NCBI RefSeq assembly: GCF_000759345.1
Contig: NZ_JPZL01000001.1
Coordinates: forward strand, 124,001-188,000
Direction of reading: 5' to 3'
Length of the DNA stretch: 64,000 bases
Origin: Litchfieldella xinjiangensis
GTDB lineage: Bacteria > Pseudomonadota > Gammaproteobacteria > Pseudomonadales > Halomonadaceae
Part shown: positions 28,912 through 37,983 of the stretch, piece after piece
How positions within the stretch are numbered: the first letter of the stretch is position 1
Layout of the letters: each line of letters starts with the position of its first letter
Position numbers and translations under genes: made by a program
Notes under the pieces: generated by a model
What the model was told of the DNA's origin: nothing
The model's database searches: none
Seen by the model: only the letters and a program-made list of their open reading frames with translations

Positions 28912-28984
28912 TTCGCTGCTCATCACTCTCTTCCTTCCTGAGTCAGACGATGCCTTTGTCGTCTGACCTCTCCCTCTCGTTTAG

Positions 28985-30271
<1,287 letters not shown>

Positions 30272-30334
30272 CGCTGCATGAGCGCCCGTCGTCGACAACG
30301 GACGTAAATGACGAGTTCGGCCCGTTTTCTCGCG

Positions 30335-30348
30335 GGTCGAGCTTCTGC
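30335..30348 (+). promoter_or_regulatory. Weak sigma-54-like element upstream of ectC
   Basis: GG-TCGAGCTTCT-GC has the invariant GG and GC of a -24/-12 promoter at the correct 10-nt spacing, about 47 bp before the ectC ATG. The flanking bases match the TGGCAC/TTGC consensus poorly. A sigma-54 promoter before ectC has been reported in Halomonas elongata, which is the main reason to list it. Confidence 0.35.
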
Positions 30349-30394
30349 TTGGTAGACAAGCTGAACGCAAACCGCAGAGTAGGGGATTATCTCG

Positions 30395-30790
30395 ATGATC
30401 GTGCGCAACCTTGAAGAAGCCCGCAAGTCAGAACGCCTGGTTACCGCCGAGACTGGCGCCTGGGATAGTACGCGTCTGTTGCTGGCCAGTGATGGGGGTG
30501 GTTTCTCCTTCCATATCACCCGTATCTATGAAGGGACTGAAACTCATATTCATTACAAGCATCACTATGAGGCGGTGTTCTGTATTGAAGGCGAAGGTGA
30601 AGTCGAAACATTGGCCGATGGCAAGATCTGGACGATCAAGCCGGGCGATATCTACATTCTCGACCAGCATGACGAGCACCTGTTGCGTGCCAGCAAGACC
30701 ATGCATCTAGCGTGCGTCTTTACACCGCCGATCACCGGTAATGAAGTCCATCGGGAAGATGGCTCCTACGCGCCACCCAACGAGCAGTAA
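30395..30790 (+). CDS. ectC: EctC, L-ectoine synthase
   Basis: A 131-residue cupin that cyclises N-gamma-acetyl-diaminobutyrate to ectoine. The iron-binding face is visible in [23 protein letters not shown] and [11 protein letters not shown]. It matches known ectoine synthases along the whole length. The 123-bp gap after ectB, larger than usual for a coupled gene, contains a possible internal promoter. Ectoine is the main compatible solute of this bacterial group. Confidence 0.97.
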   Translation: MIVRNLEEARKSERLVTAETGAWDSTRLLLASDGGGFSFHITRIYEGTETHIHYKHHYEAVFCIEGEGEVETLADGKIWTIKPGDIYILDQHDEHLLRASKTMHLACVFTPPITGNEVHREDGSYAPPNEQ

Positions 30791-30821
30791 AGGCCTGTAT
30801 TACAGCCAGCATACCGCTCAT

Positions 30822-30854
30822 GCCCCGTCAGCATTGTTGCCGGGGCTTTTCTTT
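30822..30854 (+). terminator. Terminator after ectC
   Basis: GCCCCG at 30822-30827 pairs with CGGGGC at 30841-30846 across a 13-nt loop and is followed by TTTTCTTT. It lies between ectC and the convergent kinase gene. Confidence 0.8.
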
Positions 30855-30859
30855 GTCGG

Positions 30860-32581
30860 TTATCTGACCAGCAAACCAATAACCATAAGCGCTAGCACGA
30901 GCGACACACACTTCCAGAACAGCACGGGATCGCGCTCCATCAAGGGAGGGCGTGTGTGCTTCAGGGCATGTTCGCTCGGGTGGCGTAGTTCGTGAGTGAA
31001 CTCAGAGAGGACGATATATCGGCGATGCGGATCCGGATGCACGGCCTTGCGTAACACCTCATCGACCCAGAGCGGGATACCCCGCTTACCATCGCAGGCA
31101 GGGCGGTAGCTGAGCTTCTTCTGGGCGGCTCGCGTTCTTGCCTGTGACACCTGGGTGCCATAAGGCAACCGGCCTGTCAGCATCGTATAGGCGATCACGC
31201 CCAGGGAGTACTGATCCGAGCGGGTAGACCCACCGTCACCCAGGAAGTATTCCGGCGCCGTGAACGGCGCTGTTCCCAGAATCTCGGCTTGGGTTCGTGC
31301 GTGTTGCATATCGTGAATGCCGGCGACCTGGGTAGCGCCGAAGTCGATGATCTTGACGGTGCCGGTGCTGTCGATCATTACGTTGGCGGGACGAAGGTCC
31401 TGATGCAACATTTCCAGTCGATGAAACGCGCGCAACCCCTTAGCGATCTGCTCGACGAGCCCCCTGACGGTTTCCAGGTCGGGGCTCGGATGGTCACGCA
31501 TCCATTGATCCAGTGTCTGACCCTCTACGTATTCGGCGACGGTATACAACGATTCGCGGGGCCGTGCGGGAACGTAGGGCTTGAGGACATGAGGACTATC
31601 GATACGCCGGGCAATCCATTCTTCCATCATGAACCGTTCACGATAAGCCGCATCGTCTCGCAAATCGATGGACGGCGTCTTGAGAACGACGGTGGCGCCG
31701 GTCGCTTCGTCAACGGCAAGATGAACATGGCTACGACTGCTGGCATGAAGTTGCCGCAGGATACGATACCCTTCAAAGCGCATCCTCGGTTCCAGCATCG
31801 GCGGCGACGGCAGGGTATCGAGATAGGGCAGAAGGTCACTGGCCTGAGCCCGGGGCAGCGTATCCACGCGTACGATCTGCGCGGTCAGGTTGTCGGTACT
31901 GCCATTGGCCAGGGCCTGATTGACGACCATACTCGCCGCCTCGTCAAGCGAGTCACGATGCGCCCGAATCATCTCGACCATGGCATGCTCATCCAGAAAC
32001 TCGTATACGCCATCGGTCAAGAATACGAAGATATCGCCAGCTTCGACAGGGAGCGCAGTATAGTCGATTTCCAGATGGGTATTGATGCCCAGGGCTCGGC
32101 TGAGGTAGCTCGTCTCCTGCGAAACCCATAAGCGATGGTCCTGGGTCAGGCATTCGGATTGATTGTCGCGCAAACGATAGACACGTGTATCGCCGACATG
32201 AAAAAGATGCGCCGTATGGGCCTTGATGACGAGGGCACTAAACGTACAGACGTAGCCCCGGTCCATGTCGAAGCGATGTTGCCCACGCTGGCTTTGAGCG
32301 TGCAGCCAGGAATTGGTAGCCATCAGAACGCGCTGGGCCGAGGTCTTGACGGACCAGGCTTCCGAGGTGCAGTAGTAGTCTTCCAGAAACCCGCCAACAG
32401 CCGCCTCACTGGCGATCTGACTGACGTCGCTACTGCTGATTCCATCCGCCAGGGCTATGGCAATTCCCTTGGTGCTCAGTTGTGGCTCATCGGGAATGCA
32501 AAGTCCGTGAAAATCCTGATTGATCGCTTTCTGGCCTTTGTCTGAATACTGGCCGACGGAAACGGAGAGGCGGGCTGTCAT
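30860..32581 (-). CDS. PP2C phosphatase / Ser-Thr kinase fusion protein
   Basis: A 573-residue fusion. Residues 1-240 form a PP2C phosphatase (LADGISSSD, HVGDTRVYR, FLTDGVYEF, GSTDNLTAQIV). Residues about 268-530 form a eukaryotic-type kinase with Lys301 (VVLKTP), catalytic HQDLRPANVM (Asp395) and DFG (413-415), but a glycine-poor nucleotide loop. One membrane span (about 552-571) closes the chain. Similar bifunctional proteins sit in the nitrate assimilation cluster of Pseudomonas between nasA and nirBD. Here it follows the FNT transporter after 61 bp, so the pair is likely one operon. It would keep both activities facing the cytosol at the membrane. Its targets are unknown. Confidence 0.9.
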   Translation of the reverse strand: MTARLSVSVGQYSDKGQKAINQDFHGLCIPDEPQLSTKGIAIALADGISSSDVSQIASEAAVGGFLEDYYCTSEAWSVKTSAQRVLMATNSWLHAQSQRGQHRFDMDRGYVCTFSALVIKAHTAHLFHVGDTRVYRLRDNQSECLTQDHRLWVSQETSYLSRALGINTHLEIDYTALPVEAGDIFVFLTDGVYEFLDEHAMVEMIRAHRDSLDEAASMVVNQALANGSTDNLTAQIVRVDTLPRAQASDLLPYLDTLPSPPMLEPRMRFEGYRILRQLHASSRSHVHLAVDEATGATVVLKTPSIDLRDDAAYRERFMMEEWIARRIDSPHVLKPYVPARPRESLYTVAEYVEGQTLDQWMRDHPSPDLETVRGLVEQIAKGLRAFHRLEMLHQDLRPANVMIDSTGTVKIIDFGATQVAGIHDMQHARTQAEILGTAPFTAPEYFLGDGGSTRSDQYSLGVIAYTMLTGRLPYGTQVSQARTRAAQKKLSYRPACDGKRGIPLWVDEVLRKAVHPDPHRRYIVLSEFTHELRHPSEHALKHTRPPLMERDPVLFWKCVSLVLALMVIGLLVR

Positions 32582-32598
32582 GGCAGGGCAGTCTCGCG

Positions 32599-32632
32599 CA
32601 CGAGCCCCGGAAAGGATGGGCCGGGACTCGTG
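32599..32632 (-). promoter_or_regulatory. Intercistronic hairpin between FNT and kinase genes
   Basis: On the minus strand CACGAGTCCCGG pairs with CCGGGGCTCGTG across a 10-nt loop, giving 12 continuous pairs with one G-U. It fills most of the 61-bp gap. No U-tail follows, so partial termination or message processing is more likely than full termination. Confidence 0.6.
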
Positions 32633-32642
32633 TCGTCATGAT

Positions 32643-33452
32643 TTAGAGCGCGCGCTGGGGTGCAGTGCGTACATGGGTGGTATAGAGCGTCAAGCCAGTC
32701 AATGAGAGGCCGCCCACGAGATTGCCGATCACGACCGGCAGTTCGTTCCAGATCACATAATCCATGATCGAGAAATCACCGCCCATGATCAGCGCCGACG
32801 GGAACAGGAACATGTTCACGATCGAATGCTCGAAGCCCATGGCAAAGAACAGCATGATCGGCATCCACATGGCGATGACCTTGCCACTGACGGTGGTAGA
32901 AATCATGGCGCCGACGACGCCCAACGACACCATCCAGTTACACAGCACGCCGCGTATGAAAATTGTCAGCATGCCTCCGGCACCGTGCTCCTTGTACCCC
33001 AGGGTACGAGCATGGCCTATGCCGGCGATGGCTTCTCCGACAGCGTCGGGCTGTTTGGAAAATCCATAGGTAAAGACGATGGCCATCAGCACCGCAACGG
33101 TCAGGGCCCCGAGCAGGTTGCCAGTAAAGACCACGCCCCAATGGCGCAGGATGCGACTGATCGTGACCCCTGGGCGTTTATCGAGCCATGCCAGCGGCGT
33201 GAGCACGAAGACACCGGTTAGCAGGTCGAATCCCATGAGATAGAGGATGCTGAAGCCCACCGGGAACAGAATGGCACCGATGATAGGGCTGCCGGTCTGA
33301 ACGGTTATCGTCACGGCGAAGACCGCAGCCAGAGCCAGGATTGCACCCGCCATAAAGGCACGAATTAGGGCGTCGCGGGTCGACATGTAGATCTTGGCTT
33401 CCCCGGCATCCACCATTTTGGTGACGAACTCAGTCGGTACTAGATAGGACAT
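32643..33452 (-). CDS. FNT-family formate/nitrite transporter (NirC-like)
   Basis: A 269-residue membrane protein with six spans, typical of the formate-nitrite transporter family. The N-terminal amphipathic helix carries KMVDAGEAK, the broken-helix motifs are GFDLLTGVFVLTP and GVLCNWMVSLGVV, and GFEHSIVNMFLFP is the conserved central His motif. NirC (268 residues) exports or imports nitrite, FocA formate. Length, the nitrogen-type leader and the kinase partner favour nitrite. The ATG at 33452 has only a weak AGAGA ribosome site, consistent with leader-level control. Confidence 0.88.
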   Translation of the reverse strand: MSYLVPTEFVTKMVDAGEAKIYMSTRDALIRAFMAGAILALAAVFAVTITVQTGSPIIGAILFPVGFSILYLMGFDLLTGVFVLTPLAWLDKRPGVTISRILRHWGVVFTGNLLGALTVAVLMAIVFTYGFSKQPDAVGEAIAGIGHARTLGYKEHGAGGMLTIFIRGVLCNWMVSLGVVGAMISTTVSGKVIAMWMPIMLFFAMGFEHSIVNMFLFPSALIMGGDFSIMDYVIWNELPVVIGNLVGGLSLTGLTLYTTHVRTAPQRAL

Positions 33453-33494
33453 CGTTTTCTCTCTTTCTCAATCGCAATCGCAGCGGTTACAAGC

Positions 33495-33536
33495 AAAAAG
33501 GCGCCAGAGACCGCTGTGTCCGGCCTCAGGCGCCTT
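33495..33536 (-). terminator. Leader terminator (attenuator) of the FNT operon
   Basis: On the minus strand AAGGCGCC, then GAGGCCG, a 7-nt loop, CGGTCTC and GGCGCCTT form a two-part stem of 8 and 7 pairs split by a T-T mismatch, ending in a run of five T. It lies 43 bp before the start codon, well inside the transcript, so it must attenuate rather than end an upstream gene. Confidence 0.85.
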
Positions 33537-33542
33537 TGCCTG
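33527..33542 (-). promoter_or_regulatory. Antiterminator hairpin P2 of an ANTAR-type leader
   Basis: CAGGC-AAAGGC-GCCTG is a 5-bp stem with a hexaloop carrying A at position 1 and G at position 4, the known recognition features for ANTAR-domain RNA-binding antiterminators. Its 3' arm uses the bases of the terminator's 5' arm, so the two structures exclude each other. Confidence 0.75.
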
Positions 33543-33578
33543 GTGTCTATAGTTCATGCTGACACCCGAGCTATTCAT

Positions 33579-33594
33579 GGATCGCCATTGATCC
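33579..33594 (-). promoter_or_regulatory. First hairpin P1 of an ANTAR-type leader
   Basis: GGATC-AATGGC-GATCC on the minus strand is a 5-bp stem with a hexaloop that again has A1 and G4 and closely resembles the P2 loop. It lies 36 nt before P2. Confidence 0.75.
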
Positions 33595-33633
33595 GTCGGG
33601 CATGCCATTGATGTCACGGCATGAAGTTAAACA

Positions 33634-33649
33634 AGCAAGCCGTGTGCCA
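33634..33649 (-). promoter_or_regulatory. Sigma-54 promoter of the FNT operon
   Basis: The minus strand reads TGGCAC-ACGGC-TTGCT, a full match to the -24/-12 consensus TGGCAC-N5-TTGCW. The predicted start is near 33623, giving a leader of about 170 nt. Sigma-54 promoters need an activator. For nitrogen genes this is usually NtrC. Confidence 0.8.
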
Positions 33650-34067
33650 ACCGCATTGGCCAAGGGCTTTGGTCCGATGGCGACACATAGGGCAGCGGCT
33701 TAGATCGTCTAGCTGCGAAACGAAGAGAGAGAATGACTCAGACAACCAGCGTAGCGAGCGTATCCTTCGAGCAGGCTGAATCCGGTCTACAAGAGTGCAT
33801 TGCTAACAATGGCGTGACACCATTTGGTGCATGGGAGCGTCCCAGCACGACAAGGTGACACGTCAGCGGTGCCAGCCTGGATGAGAAAGCTCAAGCCGAT
33901 GGTTCGTATAATATATATTATGTTAAATAGGTGAGTAGATTAGCGCTTCGCCACGATTTCTGAGGTTCCAGATTGGACACGCTTCAAGGCGCACCTTAAC
34001 ATTCGCTGGTGGTTTTCACCCCTACGGGGTTTCTTACAGCACATCCTTCAAGGAATGCTTTTTCGTC
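33650..34067. other. Control region between the FNT operon and the ligase cluster
   Basis: 418 bp with no established gene. A near-palindrome TGCACCAAATGGTGTCA (minus strand, 33815-33831) resembles an NtrC site but is one base short of the usual spacing. A 25-bp AT-only island at 33907-33930 contains TATAAT and may be a promoter for either direction. A small hairpin ACCCC-TAC-GGGGT with TTCTT follows at 34018-34035, just upstream of the lipoprotein gene. A 41-codon frame is listed separately. Confidence 0.5.
33733..33858 (+). CDS. Possible 41-residue small protein
   Basis: ATG at 33733 preceded by GAGAGA opens 41 codons (MTQTTSVASVSFEQAESG at the start, ending WERPSTTR). There is no recognisable domain, signal or membrane segment. 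It overlaps the putative activator site of the FNT operon on the other strand. It may be only a chance frame. Confidence 0.2.
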   Translation: MTQTTSVASVSFEQAESGLQECIANNGVTPFGAWERPSTTR

Positions 34068-34922
34068 ATGCGAATTCGGCCGCTTCTGCTTCCCGCAACG
34101 TTTATCTCCACAAGCCTGCTTGCGGGCTGTGCACTGCAACCGAGTCCCGCCGAAGAGCGTCCCACGCCCTTGGATCCGCAACGCTTCGAACAGCGCATCA
34201 ATACATTGGAGCAGAACCTGTTGAGCCGCTGCGAACTGGGTGAGCTTAGCGTGCAGGATCAGAACGCCAAGCTGCACGTGATGCATCGCGATGTCCGGGA
34301 AATCGGCAGCCTGGTACGTCACCTGCGTGCCGATGTCGAACAGATCACCGAAGCTCCTCAGGTAATCACGACACAATGCAAGCAGGAAGACAACGATGCT
34401 TTGCAGAACAAGGAGCTGCTCGGGAATAGCGAATGGATCGGCTTGCCCGATGTGGGAACCTACCTGAAAGCCCGCATCGATACCGGGGCCAACACATCGT
34501 CCTTATCCGCCAAGGACATCACGCGTTTCGAGCGTGACGGTGAAAACTGGGTGCGCTTCAAGCTGGCTCTTAGTGAAAACGATGTGGTGGTCGATCCCGT
34601 TCGCGATCAGTGGATCGAAGCGCCTGTCCAGCGCCGAGTTCGTATCGTTCAGGCCGCCGGCGACGAGAGCCGTCCGGTGGTCAGCCTACTGATGACGCTG
34701 GGGCCCATTCGCGAATCGGTTGAGTTCACATTGACCGATCGAAGCCACATGAATTTCCCCGTGCTACTGGGTCGCCGTTTCGTGATGGATATTGCCATCA
34801 TCGACGTGTCCCAGCGCTATATTCATCCCCGCCCGGAGTTTCCCGGGGGGGCGCCTTCCGAGCAGGCCGACCGCGACCAGGCCAGTGACGAAACCGACGA
34901 AACGGTCGAGACAGAGCAATAA
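34068..34922 (+). CDS. Lipoprotein with retropepsin-like (RimK-associated) protease domain
   Basis: A 284-residue protein. Residues 1-21 are a lipoprotein signal with lipobox LLAGC (Cys21), followed by a helical, partly coiled segment to about 100. A domain of the family annotated as ATP-dependent zinc protease or retropepsin-like aspartyl protease spans about 120-250, with the catalytic-type motif KARIDTGANTSSLSA (Asp138-Thr-Gly). A Glu/Asp-rich acidic tail ends the chain. The family is typically linked to RimK-like ligases. It starts a three-gene run and is probably periplasmic, anchored to the outer or inner membrane. Confidence 0.82.
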   Translation: MRIRPLLLPATFISTSLLAGCALQPSPAEERPTPLDPQRFEQRINTLEQNLLSRCELGELSVQDQNAKLHVMHRDVREIGSLVRHLRADVEQITEAPQVITTQCKQEDNDALQNKELLGNSEWIGLPDVGTYLKARIDTGANTSSLSAKDITRFERDGENWVRFKLALSENDVVVDPVRDQWIEAPVQRRVRIVQAAGDESRPVVSLLMTLGPIRESVEFTLTDRSHMNFPVLLGRRFVMDIAIIDVSQRYIHPRPEFPGGAPSEQADRDQASDETDETVETEQ

Positions 34923-34930
34923 GGACATCC

Positions 34931-36445
34931 ATGGCACGCCTGCCTTTCTATATCATCGTCGGTGTACTGCTTGTCGCCGGCATTGCATTGAGCGTTCATC
35001 GTCACGTCCAGTTCGAGGTCCCCTGGACTCCAGGCGAACAGCGCCAGGTCTGGGAGATCGAATCCCTGATCACATTCTCCGCCCAGGGCAATCCGGTCGT
35101 AGTCGATATGGCGCTACCGTCGCATCAGCGAGGGTTTCGTATCCTGACGGAAAACACAGCCTCGTCCGGGTACGGCCTGTCCTTTTTGGAAGACGAACGG
35201 GGACGTCGCGCTCAGTGGTCCATACGGCAGGCATCCGGCTCACAGCAGCTCTATTACAGTGCCCAGCTACTGGAGACGCCTCCTGGCAGTCGCCAGCAGC
35301 AAAGCCAGCCGCCTCCCCTGCCCCGAGACATCGTTTGGGAGCGACCCTTCGATACGGCGGCAAGCCAGGTCATCGAGCGCGCCTACCAGCGTAGTGCCGA
35401 TCCATTCACGTTTACTCGCGAGTTGGTCAGGGATTTTACTGGTAATCGCCAGGGCGAGAATATTCGCTTGCTGTTGACCCAGTTCGACAGGACCCCACTG
35501 CTGGTCAGGCTGCTTAACGAAGCCGGCGTCCAGGCGCGGGAAGTTAGCGGTTTACTGCTCGAGGATGGACGGCGTCGTCAAAGCCTGACCTCATGGCTGC
35601 AGGTCTTCAATCAGCAAGGCGAATGGGTGCTGTTCGACCCGCGTACCGGCGAGCAGGGTCGCCCTGAGAACCTGCTGCTGTGGGAAGACCGAGGACAGGC
35701 AGTGCTCGAGGTTCAGGGCGGCGTCAATTCCAATGTCACCTTCTCGATGATCCAGCATAACCAGCCGGCGGCCGCGGCGGTCAGGAATCAGTTGGCCGAC
35801 GATACCTTGCTCAACTTCTCAATCCATAGCCTGCCCCTCGAGGAGCAAGCGCTCTTCCAGACCATTCTCCTGATTCCGATCGGCGCACTGGTTGTGGTAT
35901 TCCTGCGCGTGCTGGTGGGCATCAAGACGTCGGGAACCTTCATGCCGGTCCTGATCGCCCTGGCCTTCATACAGACCTCATTGGCGACTGGATTGATAGG
36001 CTTCCTGCTGGTGGTCTCCGTGGGCCTGGTGATACGCAGTTACCTGTCGCATCTTAATCTGCTACTGGTTGCCCGAGTGTCGGCGGTGATCATCACGGTC
36101 ATCGCCATCATCTCGATCTTCTCGGTACTCTCCTACCGCTTTGGCCTAAATGCTGGCCTGACGATCACGTTCTTCCCGATGATCATCCTCGCGTGGACTA
36201 TCGAGCGGATGTCCATTCTCTGGGAAGAAGAAGGCCCCAAGCAGGTCATCATTCAAGGCGGCGGCAGCCTGCTTACCGCCGTGCTCGCCTATCTGGCGAT
36301 GAATAACCCCTGGGTTCGGCACATCACGTTCAACTTTTTGGGCGTGCAGATGATTCTAATGGCGTGCATCCTGCTGCTGGGTAACTACACCGGCTATCGC
36401 TTGCTTGAGCTTCGACGCTTCAAGCCGGTGACGGAGGATTCATGA
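34931..36445 (+). CDS. Inactive transglutaminase-like domain fused to 7TM protein
   Basis: A 504-residue membrane protein. One N-terminal span (about 6-22) leads to a periplasmic domain (about 25-290) with transglutaminase fold. The positions of the catalytic Cys and His are replaced (RTPLLVRLLNEAGVQAREV and LTSWLQVFNQQGEWVLFDP), so it should lack protease or crosslinking activity. Seven spans follow from about residue 305 (LFQTILLIPIGALVVVFLRV onward). This matches the family described as inactive transglutaminase fused to seven transmembrane helices. It is 8 bp after the lipoprotein gene and overlaps the ligase gene. It may bind a peptide made or trimmed by its partners. Confidence 0.85.
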   Translation: MARLPFYIIVGVLLVAGIALSVHRHVQFEVPWTPGEQRQVWEIESLITFSAQGNPVVVDMALPSHQRGFRILTENTASSGYGLSFLEDERGRRAQWSIRQASGSQQLYYSAQLLETPPGSRQQQSQPPPLPRDIVWERPFDTAASQVIERAYQRSADPFTFTRELVRDFTGNRQGENIRLLLTQFDRTPLLVRLLNEAGVQAREVSGLLLEDGRRRQSLTSWLQVFNQQGEWVLFDPRTGEQGRPENLLLWEDRGQAVLEVQGGVNSNVTFSMIQHNQPAAAAVRNQLADDTLLNFSIHSLPLEEQALFQTILLIPIGALVVVFLRVLVGIKTSGTFMPVLIALAFIQTSLATGLIGFLLVVSVGLVIRSYLSHLNLLLVARVSAVIITVIAIISIFSVLSYRFGLNAGLTITFFPMIILAWTIERMSILWEEEGPKQVIIQGGGSLLTAVLAYLAMNNPWVRHITFNFLGVQMILMACILLLGNYTGYRLLELRRFKPVTEDS

Positions 36446-37428
36446 TGGGTAGCTGGACGACCCCGGGAAAACTCCGCGCCAAGGGGATTGTCGGCATGAA
36501 CCGGCGCAATATCCGGTACATCGGCCGCTATAACAATCGTCGCCTCTACCCCTTGGTCGACGACAAGTTGAAGACCAAGCTGTTAGCACACGAATACGGA
36601 ATCACCACACCGGATCTGATCGGCACCGTGACGACCCAATTCGGCGTCAAGCATGTCACACAGCTGGTGGACGGCCTGCCTGGGTTCGTCATCAAACCGG
36701 CGAAGGGCAGCGGTGGCAAGGGTATTCTGGTCATCGAACGCGTCGAGGACGATGTTTACATCAAGCCGAGCGGCGCGCGCCTTAACCGAGACGATCTTGA
36801 GCGCCACGTTTCGAATATTTTGTCTGGGCTCTATTCCCTGGGCGGCGCTGCTGATGTGGCCATGATCGAAACGTTGATCACCTTCGACGAAACCTTCGCT
36901 GAATACACCTACGAAGGGGTTCCCGATATTCGCGTAATCATATTCAAGGGTTATCCGGTGATGGCCATGATGCGTTTATCGACCGCAGCCTCGGATGGCA
37001 AGGCCAACCTTCACCAGGGCGCGGTAGGTGTGGGGATTGATATCGCAACAGGCACGGCGATTCGCGGCGTGCAGTTCGACCGGCCTCGAACCGACCATCC
37101 CGATACTGGCCATGAGCTGGCCAGCTTACGAATTCCAGACTGGGAAACGCTGCTCACCTTGGCGGCGGGCTGCTACGAAATGACCGGGTTGGGTTATCTC
37201 GGCACCGACATGGTGCTCGATCGCCAGCACGGGCCGATGCTGCTCGAACTCAATGCCCGCCCCGGCCTGGCGATCCAGATGGCCAATGGCGAAGGACTGC
37301 GCCGTCGCCTGGACCTCATCGAACGACAGCCCGACGGTGTCGACGTTGCCCGGCGCATCGCCTTCTCTCAGAAACACTTCGCTCGTAAAGGTGAATTGCA
37401 ACAGGCGACCGATACTGCCATTGCCTAA
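36442..37428 (+). CDS. RimK-like ATP-grasp alpha-L-glutamate ligase
   Basis: A 328-residue ATP-grasp ligase with nucleotide loop FVIKPAKGSGGKGILVIE and C-terminal metal-binding residues in LGTDMVLD and LLELNARPG. Family members add amino acids, often glutamate, to a carboxyl acceptor. The acceptor here is unknown. The ATG at 36442 overlaps the upstream stop (ATGA) and has GGAGG 5 nt away, so the three genes form one coupled unit. The enzyme should be cytosolic while its two partners face the periplasm, implying a product that crosses the membrane. Confidence 0.85.
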   Translation: MMGSWTTPGKLRAKGIVGMNRRNIRYIGRYNNRRLYPLVDDKLKTKLLAHEYGITTPDLIGTVTTQFGVKHVTQLVDGLPGFVIKPAKGSGGKGILVIERVEDDVYIKPSGARLNRDDLERHVSNILSGLYSLGGAADVAMIETLITFDETFAEYTYEGVPDIRVIIFKGYPVMAMMRLSTAASDGKANLHQGAVGVGIDIATGTAIRGVQFDRPRTDHPDTGHELASLRIPDWETLLTLAAGCYEMTGLGYLGTDMVLDRQHGPMLLELNARPGLAIQMANGEGLRRRLDLIERQPDGVDVARRIAFSQKHFARKGELQQATDTAIA

Positions 37429-37506
37429 TCGCTTTTCTGGGCGCCTGGCTGTGAGGGGCCTCCTGACGATAGAATGGACGCTTACAGTAAGTCGACCAGG
37501 CACCCC

Positions 37507-37983
37507 ATGTCCGAACACCATGACCTGATGCAGCAGGCCGAGCGTCAATGCCTCCAACGAGGCGTTCGCTTCACGCCCATACGCCGGCGTGTCCTGGAAA
37601 TGATCGCGAGCAACCGGGGCGGCCTGAAGGCGTACGATCTGCTCGACAAGCTGGCTGTCGAGCATACGGCCGCCCGTCCACCGACGGTATATCGTGCACT
37701 CGACTTTTTGATCGAGCAGGGCCTGGTCCATCGCATTGAATCTCTCAATGCTTATGTGGCGTGTCCCTGTCCGGAACACGCCCATGGCTTTCAGCTTCTG
37801 ATCTGTCGTCATTGCGGCCGTGTCGAGGAGCTGCATCTCGATGAGGTTAATGCGCAGCTCTCAGGCCACGCTCGAGATCAAGGCTTCCGTGTCGAGCGGC
37901 AGACCATCGAACTCCTCGGAGCGTGCGAGACCTGTCTGACCCAGGCAACCAGCAGCACATCGACAGCAACAGGGAACCCATGA
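37507..37983 (+). CDS. zur: Fur-family regulator, Zur-like
   Basis: A 158-residue Fur-family repressor. The winged helix is at about 20-85 ([34 protein letters not shown]). The structural zinc site is the two CxxC pairs Cys100/Cys103 (CRHCGRVEE) and Cys140/Cys143. The [14 protein letters not shown] region is closer to Zur than to Fur or PerR. I see no Zur box in the 78 bp upstream. The ATG at 37507 is preferred over 37474, which adds 11 unrelated residues. Its stop overlaps hisI as ATGA. Confidence 0.8.
   Translation: MSEHHDLMQQAERQCLQRGVRFTPIRRRVLEMIASNRGGLKAYDLLDKLAVEHTAARPPTVYRALDFLIEQGLVHRIESLNAYVACPCPEHAHGFQLLICRHCGRVEELHLDEVNAQLSGHARDQGFRVERQTIELLGACETCLTQATSSTSTATGNP

Noticed and set aside
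31289-32131. A 280-codon plus-strand frame opposite the kinase fusion
   Set aside because: The minus-strand PP2C/kinase motifs are clear. The opposite frame has no family character.
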